IMG/VR virus record: IMGVR_UViG_3300021142_000170 | Span: 1-24,623 of that record | Source: a virus | Reading direction: 5' to 3' (one strand) | Length of the DNA stretch: 24,623 nt | Shown here: positions 8,069 to 15,203 of the stretch, one piece after another | Layout: every line of letters starts with the position of its first letter | Numbering within the stretch: position 1 is the stretch's first letter | Notes under the pieces: model-generated | Told to the model about the DNA's origin: nothing | Database searches by the model: none | The model's input: the letters and a program-made list of their open reading frames with translations, nothing else | Made by a program: the position numbers and the translations under genes

Positions 8069-8096
8069 ATTATTTTTAATCTGCTATATTTGTCCA
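8069..8096 (-). promoter_or_regulatory. Candidate minus-strand promoter before the small membrane peptides
   Basis: On the minus strand, TGGACA and AATAAT are separated by 16 bases, each one base from the sigma-70 consensus. The predicted start is near 8062, about 19 bases before the ATG at 8043. It lies just after a strong hairpin, so it could restart transcription of the distal structural genes. The region is very AT-rich, which raises the false-positive chance. Confidence 0.35.
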
Positions 8097-8131
8097 TAAT
8101 TAATCAGTTGCTATATTCAATTGATTGATAG

Positions 8132-8165
8132 AAACCCTAGTCAGTTGGTCGCTGTCTAGGGTTTT
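8132..8165. terminator. Strong hairpin, probable (possibly bidirectional) terminator
   Basis: AAACCCTAG and CTAGGGTTT form a perfect 9-bp stem around a 15-base loop that can itself pair CAG with CTG. A T-rich run (TTTTGCTTTTT) follows on the plus strand. On the minus strand, the direction of the genes, the stem is followed by the weaker TTTCTATC. It lies 10 bases past the stop of the 102-residue gene. Confidence 0.5.
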
Positions 8166-8174
8166 GCTTTTTAA

Positions 8175-8483
8175 TTAGTAGTGTTCTGCGTCTTCTGCCG
8201 TTTCATCTTCAACAGGGGTTTCTGCGTCTTCTGCCGCCGCCTCTGCTTCATCACCGACTTTTGCTTTTTTTGCTTTACCTGATTTGCTAACTGCTTTAGG
8301 CGCTTCAACAATTTCAAATACATGGCCAAAACCAGAATTTAAAACGTCATCTGCCTGCTCTTCTGTTAATTCAACAAACGGATTTTGTGTATCTGGATAA
8401 AGATCAGGGCTAATACTGGTAATGCCTGTAATGGGGTGTGCGCCAATTAACTCTGTTTTTAAACGTAAAGTAATTTTACTCAT
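8175..8483 (-). CDS. Small head-associated protein with acidic tail, unknown
   Basis: A 102-residue protein. The first 65 residues form a compact alpha/beta pattern (MSKITLRLKTELIGAHPITG ... FVELTEEQADDVLNSGFGHVFEIV). A Lys-rich hinge (KSGKAKKAKVGDE) and a 25-residue Ala/Glu/Asp tail follow. ELTEEQADDVLNSGFGHVFEIV resembles the small domain of head-region proteins encoded after capsid genes. The start has AAGGA 6 bases upstream, right after the terminator of the preceding gene. The function is unknown; a minor capsid or assembly role is inferred from position. Confidence 0.6.
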   Translation of the reverse strand: MSKITLRLKTELIGAHPITGITSISPDLYPDTQNPFVELTEEQADDVLNSGFGHVFEIVEAPKAVSKSGKAKKAKVGDEAEAAAEDAETPVEDETAEDAEHY

Positions 8484-8493
8484 GATAGATCCT

Positions 8494-8517
8494 TAAAAAA
8501 TAGCCATCCTTGGCCAT
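8494..8517 (-). terminator. Intrinsic terminator-like hairpin after the 235-residue gene
   Basis: On the minus strand ATGGCCA-AGGA-TGGCTAT makes a 7-bp stem (one G-T pair) with a tetraloop, followed by six T. It starts seven bases after the stop of the upstream gene and ends just before the next ribosome binding site. It probably attenuates rather than fully stops the operon. Confidence 0.6.
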
Positions 8518-8523
8518 AAGAGT

Positions 8524-9231
8524 TTACAAGTTACCGACGAACTCGCCTTCAACGCCTACAAAAATATTAGGTGTACCAGTAATAGGTGCGCCAGTAGTGC
8601 CGACAGTGATTAATAAAGACAAGTAATAATTGTCTTGTAATACAGTACGGATTTGACCGCCCACCGCTGACTGTCCTCTTGGAACATAAGTTGTACCTTC
8701 AAGACCTAATGGCAATATACATGCTGAACCATTTTGCGCAGAAGTTACGGTAGGCGAAACAGCGGAGCCCGCACCAGAAACACCCGGTAAAGCACCTTGT
8801 CCCGGAACAGAGCCAGAAACAGCACCATTAGCCAATGCAAAGCCAATAGGACGCGTTTGTCCTTGGTCATTTACATAAGTCGTCAATGGAGTGCCGGTTG
8901 ATACGCCTGTTTGAGTTACGTTATAAATACCACCGGGACCTGATTGGTTATAAAGAGAAACTTCTTGTTTACGTAATGCAAACACCGCCGTTGAACTCGC
9001 ATTAGCAATTGCCGCATCCCATGCCCATTTAATGCTATTTAAGCGTGTGCCGGAGGGGACTAAAAATAATGGTATTTCTACTAAGTCACCCGCAGTAACC
9101 GTTAACCCACCCACTGTTGCAGGAATAGCTTGTGCTTGATGAACACCTGACCAAACTGCCTGAGTACCTTCTGGGCCATTAAAGGGTAGCTTAGTAATAT
9201 CATTACCTAGCTGATAAAAATATTGAGTCAT
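8524..9231 (-). CDS. Capsid-adjacent structural protein, possibly decoration
   Basis: A 235-residue, Gly/Thr/Val/Ser-rich, beta-dominated protein (AIPATVGGLTVTAGDLVEIPLFLVPSGTRLNSIKWAWDA; ITGTPNIFVGVEGEFVGNL), with an internal Gly/Ser/Pro-rich section around residues 135-165. It is encoded directly after the major capsid gene, between two intrinsic-terminator-like hairpins, so its dose could differ from its neighbours. A decoration or head-fibre role is plausible. AAGGA precedes the start. It is broadly similar in texture to the 213-residue protein upstream of TerS, but I see no convincing alignment. The function remains unknown. Confidence 0.6.
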   Translation of the reverse strand: MTQYFYQLGNDITKLPFNGPEGTQAVWSGVHQAQAIPATVGGLTVTAGDLVEIPLFLVPSGTRLNSIKWAWDAAIANASSTAVFALRKQEVSLYNQSGPGGIYNVTQTGVSTGTPLTTYVNDQGQTRPIGFALANGAVSGSVPGQGALPGVSGAGSAVSPTVTSAQNGSACILPLGLEGTTYVPRGQSAVGGQIRTVLQDNYYLSLLITVGTTGAPITGTPNIFVGVEGEFVGNL

Positions 9232-9252
9232 TTCATTTCCTTAGAATAGGTT

Positions 9253-9279
9253 AAGAAAGCCCCCTGCTACGCAGAGGGC
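9253..9279 (-). terminator. Terminator-like hairpin after the capsid gene
   Basis: On the minus strand GCCCTCTGC-GTA-GCAGGGGGC forms a 9-position stem with one mismatch, followed by TTTCTT. It lies 7 bases past the capsid stop codon. The short, interrupted T-run suggests partial termination, which would give more capsid than downstream message. Confidence 0.6.
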
Positions 9280-9286
9280 CGTCTGT

Positions 9287-10597
9287 TTAGTATTTGCCCG
9301 CAGAAGCAGTCACAATACTGTTAAACTCAGTAGTACCTACAGCCGGTGCATAAGAGTCAATAACCGCAACACCGTGGTCAGTAATTTGACCGTTAATAGT
9401 GAAACGTGTTTTTGCAGTACCTTCAGTCATTGCCAATGAAATTTCAACCGCAGACTTATGATCTACAAGCTCTTCATTCCAAGCAAAAATGTTAGAACCT
9501 TGTGAACCTTCTTTACCGTAAGCTTTAATCAATGCTTGCGCACCGATGATAAAAGCACGGTCTACACTGAAACCAGATGTAGTTGAAGGCACAGTTACTG
9601 CAGATTCAGCTGTACTGGTAGCGTTGTTTTCCATCATGGTTGAACCACCAGGGAAACGAATTGCATAACGCGACAATTTCTTAACCAAGATGCCGTTCCA
9701 CATAATTGAATCACCCATAAACAATGGGTGGCGTTTAGTACCATCAAAACGTTTAATGGCAGTGCTTAACGCTGATTGCCACAATGCGCCAGATACCTTT
9801 TTCAAGATGGCCCATTGACGTTCAGTTACGAACATGACGTATAAAGGTTCGTTCCATTCGTATTCATCATCTTTTAATTTGATGTTTTGTAATGGCACGT
9901 TTGATTCAAACAATAATGAACCGATGGCATCAATCTCAGACAGTGTTAAAGCGCCTGCATTGGTTATGCCTGTGATACTGGTAGGTGGTGTAACACCTGT
10001 GCCTGTATACATTGCAAAGAAACGACGGTTATACGTTGGCGCTTGCACTGTATTCACCACGATATCAGAAAAATCAGGATCAGTTGACACAGGCACTACC
10101 CAATCCGCAGTCGCTTGATAACCTCGCGCACCGGCTAATTGAATCAAGCAACGTTGATCTTCTAAACGACCCGCCCATCCTTCAAGACCTGCTTGAATGA
10201 TAGTACGCAAATTATGAACGGTACGTTGCTGTGTCATTTTGCCGCCTGTATCTGCCATACCGCGTGAACGGTTAATGTAGATATCAGCGCTTGAAGTCGT
10301 CGCAGTCATCCCTTTACCTTCAATACGTTTATCGCCCATAACAGGTTTACCGCTGAAGATATTGAATAAATCCACAGAGACTCTATCGCCTGATTTAGAT
10401 GTTAAATCCATAATCTTAACGATAGGCATGTCCGGGCTAGACTGACCTTTTAATTTACTTGCAGCGTCACCGATTTTAGGGGCTTCACCTGAAAGTAAAT
10501 TCATAAAACTTTTTTGTTGCTGTACTCCAGCAAAGACGGCCGCGCCATAGACTTTTGCGTCTAAAGCGCTGCCGACGTTAACTTGATAACCTGACAT
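9287..10597 (-). CDS. Major capsid protein (N4-gp56 / DUF4043-type)
   Basis: A 436-residue protein recognised from its N-terminal region. It opens GYQVNVGSALDAKVYGAAVF, has a bulky central region with DRVSVDLFNIFSGKPVMGDKR and INRSRGMADTGGKMTQQRT, and a distal region with VMFVTERQWAILKKVSG, HPLFMGDSIMWNGILVKK and DRAFIIGAQALIKAYGK. This set is typical of the N4 gp56-like (HK97-fold) coat proteins. The order scaffold, capsid, adaptor supports it. AGAGG lies 5 bases before the ATG, immediately after a boundary hairpin, with a second hairpin further upstream in the same leader. A terminator-like hairpin follows the stop. Confidence 0.88.
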   Translation of the reverse strand: MSGYQVNVGSALDAKVYGAAVFAGVQQQKSFMNLLSGEAPKIGDAASKLKGQSSPDMPIVKIMDLTSKSGDRVSVDLFNIFSGKPVMGDKRIEGKGMTATTSSADIYINRSRGMADTGGKMTQQRTVHNLRTIIQAGLEGWAGRLEDQRCLIQLAGARGYQATADWVVPVSTDPDFSDIVVNTVQAPTYNRRFFAMYTGTGVTPPTSITGITNAGALTLSEIDAIGSLLFESNVPLQNIKLKDDEYEWNEPLYVMFVTERQWAILKKVSGALWQSALSTAIKRFDGTKRHPLFMGDSIMWNGILVKKLSRYAIRFPGGSTMMENNATSTAESAVTVPSTTSGFSVDRAFIIGAQALIKAYGKEGSQGSNIFAWNEELVDHKSAVEISLAMTEGTAKTRFTINGQITDHGVAVIDSYAPAVGTTEFNSIVTASAGKY

Positions 10598-10609
10598 ATA
10601 AGCCTCTTT

Positions 10610-10624
10610 TCGTCATCACGACGA
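10610..10624 (-). repeat. Boundary hairpin, GTGAT-loop type, upstream of capsid gene
   Basis: On the minus strand it reads TCGTC-GTGAT-GACGA, identical to the copy at 7061. AAAGAGG and the capsid ATG follow directly. Confidence 0.7.
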
Positions 10625-10653
10625 TAATTTTTTAGCTAATTTTGGGTAATCCG

Positions 10654-10668
10654 TTGTCATCACGACAA
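10654..10668 (-). repeat. Second hairpin in the scaffold-capsid intergenic region
   Basis: On the minus strand it reads TTGTC-GTGAT-GACAA: same loop, different but complementary outer pair. It lies 11 bases after the scaffold stop and about 30 bases before the hairpin at 10610, so the capsid leader carries two copies. Confidence 0.65.
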
Positions 10669-10679
10669 TGGCATTAATA

Positions 10680-11603
10680 TTACATTCGAGCAATGAATTC
10701 AGCTCGCTGGTCTGCAGTCATGCTCATAAAATTGTTAATGAGTGCGGCTTGACTCATATCCTCGGCTCTATCTCTTAAAGACGACTCGGCTGGAATGCCA
10801 GCGCCAAGATCCGATAGACTATTAATCGGTGGCTTTTCAACAGGTTTTGCGGTTGCCAAGGTAGGTTTAACCGGTTCTGCTGCTGGTGTTGCCACCGTCT
10901 TAACAGGGCTGCCATAGATTGCAACCATTGCCGAAGCAACCTTTGCAAACTGTTCTGCCTGAGTAAGATTTGCAAATTCAGGGTCATTAGTGCGCAAGTC
11001 AGTGTCCATTTGTACGGCTCTCGCCCATTTCACAGGATCATTGCGTTGCCAGTGACTCAACTCGGGGTTGTTGTCGATGTTTTCTTGAACCGTTTGAGCA
11101 ATTTTGGCCCCTTCTTCTGCGATACGTTGCGCTTCTCTATCTTCAAGCGTTCTAAGCCGATTCTGATTAGCCACTAAAGCGTCTTGTTGGGACTTTAATA
11201 TCTCGTATTGATCTGGGAAGTATTCTTTTAAATCAGCTAGCTGTTCTTCGGTCATTGCCGAAAATGCAGTTGATTGTGTCGCTTGAGGTGATTTTAATCT
11301 TTCAATTTCATCACGTAACTCTTGCGCTTCCCGTTTGGCGGCCTGTTCTTGTTCTCTCGCTTTGGTTAACGCATCATAAGGAATAACGTGTTTCCCATCT
11401 TTAGAGAGAATTCCTTCAGGTGTTGCCTCATCTTTAACCTCTGCATCGATTGGGTCAGTTGCTACCCCGTCTGTCATCTCGACAGTCGTTTCAACTTGTT
11501 TATCTACTGCTTCATTCGCCTGTAATTCTGCATGTAATTTCAACAGGATTTCAGGGTCATCCGGTAATTCACCACTATCTCTGTACTGCTCTATCAAACT
11601 CAT
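10680..11603 (-). CDS. Scaffold protein (putative)
   Basis: A highly charged, coiled-coil-like 307-residue protein encoded immediately before the capsid gene, the classic scaffold position. It contains a long heptad-like segment (AREQEQAAKREAQELRDEIERL), Gln/Glu/Ala-rich stretches, a Pro/Ala linker near KPTLATAKPVEKPP and a short helical C-terminus (MTADQRAEFIARM), which may bind capsid. The start is ambiguous. ATG at 11603 has GGGAG 8 bases upstream inside a hairpin. ATG at 11621 (adding MSGDIK) has AAGG 5 bases upstream but would start within the hairpin. The former matches the hairpin placement at other genes, so it is preferred. Confidence 0.75.
   Translation of the reverse strand: MSLIEQYRDSGELPDDPEILLKLHAELQANEAVDKQVETTVEMTDGVATDPIDAEVKDEATPEGILSKDGKHVIPYDALTKAREQEQAAKREAQELRDEIERLKSPQATQSTAFSAMTEEQLADLKEYFPDQYEILKSQQDALVANQNRLRTLEDREAQRIAEEGAKIAQTVQENIDNNPELSHWQRNDPVKWARAVQMDTDLRTNDPEFANLTQAEQFAKVASAMVAIYGSPVKTVATPAAEPVKPTLATAKPVEKPPINSLSDLGAGIPAESSLRDRAEDMSQAALINNFMSMTADQRAEFIARM
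11471..11485 (-). repeat. Boundary-type hairpin inside the scaffold coding sequence
   Basis: On the minus strand it reads CTGTC-GAGAT-GACAG, the same stem as the copy at 1336 with one loop change. It encodes part of TVEMTDG, so it could be coincidental or a second regulatory hairpin early in the message. Confidence 0.35.
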
Positions 11604-11607
11604 CTTA

Positions 11608-11621
11608 ATGTCTCCCGACAT
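11608..11621 (-). repeat. Boundary hairpin, GGGA-loop type, over the scaffold ribosome site
   Basis: On the minus strand it reads ATGTC-GGGA-GACAT, a perfect 5-bp stem with a GNRA-type tetraloop. The GGGAG that serves as ribosome binding site lies in the loop and the first 3' stem base, 8 bases before ATG at 11603. It could hide or present the ribosome site. Confidence 0.65.
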
Positions 11622-11725
11622 GATTACCTTATCGCTGGTATGCGTAATCCAACCTTATCGCAGGTTGGCCGCTGGTTTCACGTCTCACGACGATCTGTAT
11701 TCCTTATCGCAGAGATAGAAAATAG
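11622..11725 (-). repeat. Repeat-rich leader upstream of the scaffold gene
   Basis: On the minus strand GCGATAAGG occurs three times (11627-11635, 11653-11661, 11702-11710). The middle copy is the loop of a 6-bp hairpin, CCAACC/GGTTGG (11649-11668). A boundary-type hairpin lies at 11681-11692. The same CGATAAGG is the ribosome-site region of the second adaptor gene (6330-6337). The stretch holds no gene and looks like repeated copies of intergenic start-region modules. One copy, TGCGATAAG, also resembles an extended -10 element. Confidence 0.5.
11681..11692 (-). repeat. Boundary-type hairpin, GTGA tetraloop
   Basis: On the minus strand it reads CGTC-GTGA-GACG, a 4-bp stem with a GNRA-type loop, in the non-coding leader of the scaffold gene. 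It has no adjacent start codon, unlike most other copies. Confidence 0.5.
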
Positions 11726-11775
11726 GCTCAAGAAATAATTCATACCTATTTTTGCGCGTCGTATTGTTGGAGTAA

Positions 11776-11811
11776 TTGACATCAATATTAAGTGTTGTTA
11801 TTATTTACAAC
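11776..11811 (+). promoter_or_regulatory. Promoter of the TumE/TumA-like pair, with overlapping inverted repeat
   Basis: TTGACA (11776-11781) and TATTAT (11799-11804) are 17 bases apart, a near-consensus sigma-70 promoter. The expected start is about 11811, next to the ATG at 11812, so the message is nearly or fully leaderless; no ribosome site precedes that ATG. An inverted repeat TGTTGT-N8-ACAACA (11793-11812) covers the -10 box and is a plausible operator for autorepression by the antitoxin. Confidence 0.65.
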
Positions 11812-12102
11812 ATGAAAGCAGAATTATTATTTAAACAACGTCTTACCCAAGGCTCTAATGGCTTTGTTGAATTGGTTTTATGGCGGTTGCCTAAACCTGT
11901 AGATGGTAGTGTTCACTATTTTAAATATAGACTGGTCTTGGTTATTAAAGGTCAATGTGTATTGCGTTATGACAATGAAGCAGGAAAAGGTGATCACAAA
12001 CATTACGGAGCTGGAGAGATCGCTTATAAATTTGAATCGCCTGAGCAGTTATTAGCTGACTTTTGGTTAGATGTAAATAAAGTGAGGAAAGAATATGAAT
12101 GA
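11812..12102 (+). CDS. TumE-family toxin (DUF6516-like)
   Basis: A 96-residue protein. The pattern FVELVLWRLPKPVDGSVHYFKYRLVLV, followed by GQCVLRYDNEAGKGDHKHYG, matches the TumE/DUF6516 toxin family as I recall it; members usually contain this YDNE...KGDH(K/R)H core. ATG at 11812 is chosen because the promoter's predicted start is adjacent and a TTG at 11776 is the -35 box itself. It overlaps the downstream gene by 8 bases, the typical toxin-first order for this family. It lies opposite to the late genes and between the portal-side and scaffold genes, with its own promoter and terminator. This is the arrangement of a later-acquired cargo module (moron). Confidence 0.75.
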   Translation: MKAELLFKQRLTQGSNGFVELVLWRLPKPVDGSVHYFKYRLVLVIKGQCVLRYDNEAGKGDHKHYGAGEIAYKFESPEQLLADFWLDVNKVRKEYE

Positions 12103-12439
12103 AGTAACTATTGGCATTGCTAGCCAAGAAGCCGTATCAAAACGATTTTTGACGGCATGGAATACTGGGCAACCTCAAGGCGCTTATATTGATTTTGAAA
12201 CAGAAGATCAGTTATGGAAAACCATGACCTTAAAGCGTTGGCAAATTTTAAAAGTCATGACAGGTGAAGGTGAGTTAACAATTCGAGAAGTATCTCGTCG
12301 TGTAGGTCGTGACATAAAAGCGGTACACACCGATATTACAGCTTTGATACTTTGCGGCCTAGTTGACAAGACAGACAATGGAAAGGTGTTATTTCCTTAT
12401 GATGTTGTGCATGTTGATTTTATGCTTAAAGCGGCTTAA
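12095..12439 (+). CDS. TumA-family antitoxin / winged-helix regulator
   Basis: A 114-residue protein of the HVO_A0114/TumA-type DNA-binding group. The N-terminal half carries DFETEDQLWKTMTLKRWQILKVM. A helix-turn-helix spans about residues 60-85 (ELTIREVSRRVGRDIKAVHTDITALILCGLV) with a wing after it (DKTDNGKVLFPYDVVHVDF). GAGGAAAG lies just before the ATG. It overlaps the toxin gene. The family is known as the antitoxin and autorepressor partner of TumE, and here the inverted repeat over the -10 box is the likely operator. An intrinsic terminator follows the stop by a few bases. Confidence 0.75.
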   Translation: MNEVTIGIASQEAVSKRFLTAWNTGQPQGAYIDFETEDQLWKTMTLKRWQILKVMTGEGELTIREVSRRVGRDIKAVHTDITALILCGLVDKTDNGKVLFPYDVVHVDFMLKAA

Positions 12440-12463
12440 AAAACCCGTACTAGACGGGTTTTT
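12438..12463 (+). terminator. Intrinsic terminator after TumA, possibly bidirectional
   Basis: AAACCCGT-ACTAG-ACGGGTTT forms an 8-bp stem followed by TT and ATT on the plus strand. The opposite strand ends in a T-run as well (from the A-run at 12437-12443). It would stop the toxin-antitoxin message and could also end minus-strand message coming from the portal operon. Confidence 0.8.
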
Positions 12464-12486
12464 ATTAAACTTTAAAACTGCTTGCG

Positions 12487-12762
12487 TTATTCAGATTTAG
12501 TCGGCGGTGTCCATCCCAGCTCAATTAGGGTATCAATGACATGCTGATCTTTGGTATCTAATAGCTCTTGTGCATGAGAGATAACCACACCCTCATGTAC
12601 TTGAATCATATCCTGCTTGATAACGCCATCTTCATGACCGGTAAATATTTTAAAGCCGTTTTGCTCTTCGTGTTCTACTTCTTGACGCAAGGGAACACCT
12701 GATAATGCTTGAATCGGTCTAGGTTTACGCTCTACTTCTACAGTGACTGGTTTATATTGCAT
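12487..12762 (-). CDS. Small protein downstream of the portal, unknown
   Basis: A 91-residue protein (MQYKPVTVEVERKPRPIQAL...) with a central alternating pattern (EEQNGFKIFTGHEDGVIKQDMIQVHEGVVISHAQELL) and a C-terminal helix plus Pro-rich end (VIDTLIELGWTPPTKSE). It starts 9 bases after the portal stop. No motif identifies it. It is probably a minor head protein, or a protein ensuring portal assembly, by position only. The toxin-antitoxin pair separates it from the scaffold gene, so the original portal-scaffold operon is split here. Confidence 0.6.
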   Translation of the reverse strand: MQYKPVTVEVERKPRPIQALSGVPLRQEVEHEEQNGFKIFTGHEDGVIKQDMIQVHEGVVISHAQELLDTKDQHVIDTLIELGWTPPTKSE

Positions 12763-12771
12763 ATTTAATAC

Positions 12772-15168
12772 CTATTGTTGGGTTATTTGATTACCTTGTT
12801 GTTCTATACCAGAAGCGACGCCTTGCGCGGGTGATGGCGCTATGGGTGGTTGTTGCATTTGTGGCGGTAAGCTTTGTGTTGGTGTTTGGGGAGCTACAGG
12901 TGCATTAGGGTTAGTTTGTGGATTTCCACCTATAGATTGACCTTGTTGCGGGGTTATTTGCTGACCATCTGCAATACCACCGCCGTTTTTATCAACAAAA
13001 CCTACAGATTTACCGATTGAATCAGCAATAGGCACAATGGCAGGGTTAGCTGCCGCCGCCATTGCCGTTTGTATCATCTCGTATAGACCTTTGCTCGATG
13101 TTTCAACCGTATCAGCTTTAATCTTATCAACCTCAGCCTGCATCTTAGCTATTTGAGCCGCCAATAATTCCGGTGGGTTCTTAGCTTTTAACTCTTGCTG
13201 TAGTTTTTGATTTTCAGCTTGTAATTGAGCCACGACAGGATCTTGACCGCCATCACCTAAGCCTAGACCATTACGCACTAAATCAGCCATTTCTTTACGA
13301 TACGGCAAGTCTGTTGCATTAATAACGAATGGCATCAACATCGCTTGCACATTACCCGGCAACGATTTGACTAGCTCAGTGATTTGAACAAGCTGCTGAT
13401 TGCGGAATGTTGGCGTCGCAGGCGTATCTGCTAAGACGACTTTACAATTAATATGAGATATATCATTAAGAATAGTAGGTTGACCCGTTTTAGGATCAAT
13501 ACACGGTTGCTGAACATTAACGACCTGCCCTGTTGTTGGATCTTGTTGTTGAATAGTTTGCGTCATCTGATTCAAGACAACAATACGGTCATTGCCGTTA
13601 TCATCTGTTACGGTGACTTCATGGTTAGGCATATCTGACAATAACTGAATGACGAGCTCTAACAAGATTTCATCAGCCTGCCGCGCTGCCATATTAAAGT
13701 TATCATTGATATCAGCGAGCGTTACTGCATCTTGCTCAACAAGTGAATTAATAGCTAAACCTGACGTAGCGCCTGAATCACGCCCTAATGTGGCATTATG
13801 CACCCCCACGTTTGTTTGAATCGCTTCTTTGGCAGCCTGCATGACTTGAAACTGCTGTTGAGCCATTTGACCATTTTCTTGTACTTCAAATGATTCACCG
13901 GGTTTATTACGTTTAATAATGTATGCGTCCGGTCTAGCGATTTCTTGAGCTGCTACCGCATGATCTTCAACAGCTTCTTCTGTGGCTATGACGCGTTTAG
14001 CAGACAATAACCAATACATCTTAGACTTACGCGCATTGATCTCATCTTGTGGGCTCATCATAGCCCTGATCAATCCATAAGGAATACCAGTAGCATCTTC
14101 TCTAAAGCCAAAGAACGGTACATACGGAAAGTGTCGATGCTTATACGGACTGGCATAATCACCCACCAATCGCGGCCCAATGTAATAAGCCACTCTCACT
14201 TTGTCGTAAACGGCTTTTTCTGGTTGCACGGCACCTGATTGAGCAATGGCTTGATGCAACGGATCTTTGTCGTCAAACTCCATGATTTTGCCATTAGGCA
14301 TTTTAATAATCATGCCGGTTTCATGTACCTTGTACCAAACCTCATAAACCATCAATCGACGACGCGTGACATTCATCCACTCGTATTGTTCGGTGGTCAT
14401 AGTAAAGCCAGTTGATGAATCAAAAGCATCATTACGTTGGGTTAGTTGACTAAATCCTGTCAAATCCATATCCCAGCCCGCCCGTTCACTCATAGCATTT
14501 CTTATCCAATCGCGCTGTTCTGGAAAGGCTTCCATCAATACGTCTTGGTCATACCATTGTCTACGAACTAAATACCGTCCATCTGAGTAATCTGGCTTTT
14601 TTGCTCGCCAATCGAAATACATTTCTCGTCTATGAATATGCTCATAACGAATTTTAGGCTTAAAAGGATCAGAATTGAATGCCACTTCTACCCAGCTAAT
14701 CCCTACTTTAATCTGCTCAGCATACGCATCAGACTTTGCTCTATTCGCGCGAGCTGAATCACCATGATGTTTAACCTCGATTGATAAAGCTTCAGCGACA
14801 TCGTTATTTGTTTCGCCGGCTTCAGGCTCTACTTTGGTATCAACGCGCGTCTTAGCTTGCATACCAAGTACCGCATTGATAGTGGGTTGTATCAAATTGT
14901 CAATTGAAGGCGGTTGGCCTCGATTAGCCAGCTCTTCTATAACATCTGCATCGAGTTGATTGCCATCATAATAAGCACACTCTCTATCAGCTACCTGTCT
15001 CCATCGAGGTTGATTACGTATTTCATCCAATATGCGTTGGACTTTATAAATATTCCAACTATCCGCTTCAGCATCACCGATTTGTGGGATAAGCTGATCT
15101 TCTGGCGTTAAATGCGTAACATTTTCTTGGTGACTGGTTATTTCAGTCATTTGGTTAAATACCGACAT
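12772..15168 (-). CDS. Portal protein (P22-like)
   Basis: A 798-residue protein; P22 portal is 725. The pattern includes an N-terminal helical domain (RQVADRECAYYDGNQL), a central wing/stem (YFDWRAKKPDYSDGRYLVRRQW), MMSPQDEINARKSKMYWLL and RPDAYIIKRNKPGESFEV, a stem/clip region, then an alpha-helical barrel-like part with coiled coil (QLQAENQKLQQELKAKN). The final 80 residues are Gln/Pro/Asn-rich (IGGNPQTNPNAPVAPQTPTQ), which may be disordered. The start has GGGAG 6 bases upstream inside a GGGA-loop hairpin. Its place between TerL and scaffold supports the call. Confidence 0.85.
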   Translation of the reverse strand: MSVFNQMTEITSHQENVTHLTPEDQLIPQIGDAEADSWNIYKVQRILDEIRNQPRWRQVADRECAYYDGNQLDADVIEELANRGQPPSIDNLIQPTINAVLGMQAKTRVDTKVEPEAGETNNDVAEALSIEVKHHGDSARANRAKSDAYAEQIKVGISWVEVAFNSDPFKPKIRYEHIHRREMYFDWRAKKPDYSDGRYLVRRQWYDQDVLMEAFPEQRDWIRNAMSERAGWDMDLTGFSQLTQRNDAFDSSTGFTMTTEQYEWMNVTRRRLMVYEVWYKVHETGMIIKMPNGKIMEFDDKDPLHQAIAQSGAVQPEKAVYDKVRVAYYIGPRLVGDYASPYKHRHFPYVPFFGFREDATGIPYGLIRAMMSPQDEINARKSKMYWLLSAKRVIATEEAVEDHAVAAQEIARPDAYIIKRNKPGESFEVQENGQMAQQQFQVMQAAKEAIQTNVGVHNATLGRDSGATSGLAINSLVEQDAVTLADINDNFNMAARQADEILLELVIQLLSDMPNHEVTVTDDNGNDRIVVLNQMTQTIQQQDPTTGQVVNVQQPCIDPKTGQPTILNDISHINCKVVLADTPATPTFRNQQLVQITELVKSLPGNVQAMLMPFVINATDLPYRKEMADLVRNGLGLGDGGQDPVVAQLQAENQKLQQELKAKNPPELLAAQIAKMQAEVDKIKADTVETSSKGLYEMIQTAMAAAANPAIVPIADSIGKSVGFVDKNGGGIADGQQITPQQGQSIGGNPQTNPNAPVAPQTPTQSLPPQMQQPPIAPSPAQGVASGIEQQGNQITQQ

Positions 15169-15170
15169 TG

Positions 15171-15184
15171 TTGTCTCCCGACAA
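15171..15184 (-). repeat. Boundary hairpin, GGGA-loop type, at the portal ribosome site
   Basis: On the minus strand it reads TTGTC-GGGA-GACAA, a perfect 5-bp stem. The GGGAG of the loop and first stem base is the only good ribosome site for the ATG at 15168, which follows two bases after the stem. Folding should compete with ribosome binding. Confidence 0.7.
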
Positions 15185-15203
15185 TAGTGAGTGTTTGTTT
15201 AGG

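Noticed and set aside
11776-11811. TTG start giving a 12-residue longer TumE
   Set aside because: That TTG is part of the TTGACA -35 box, so it would not be transcribed from this promoter.
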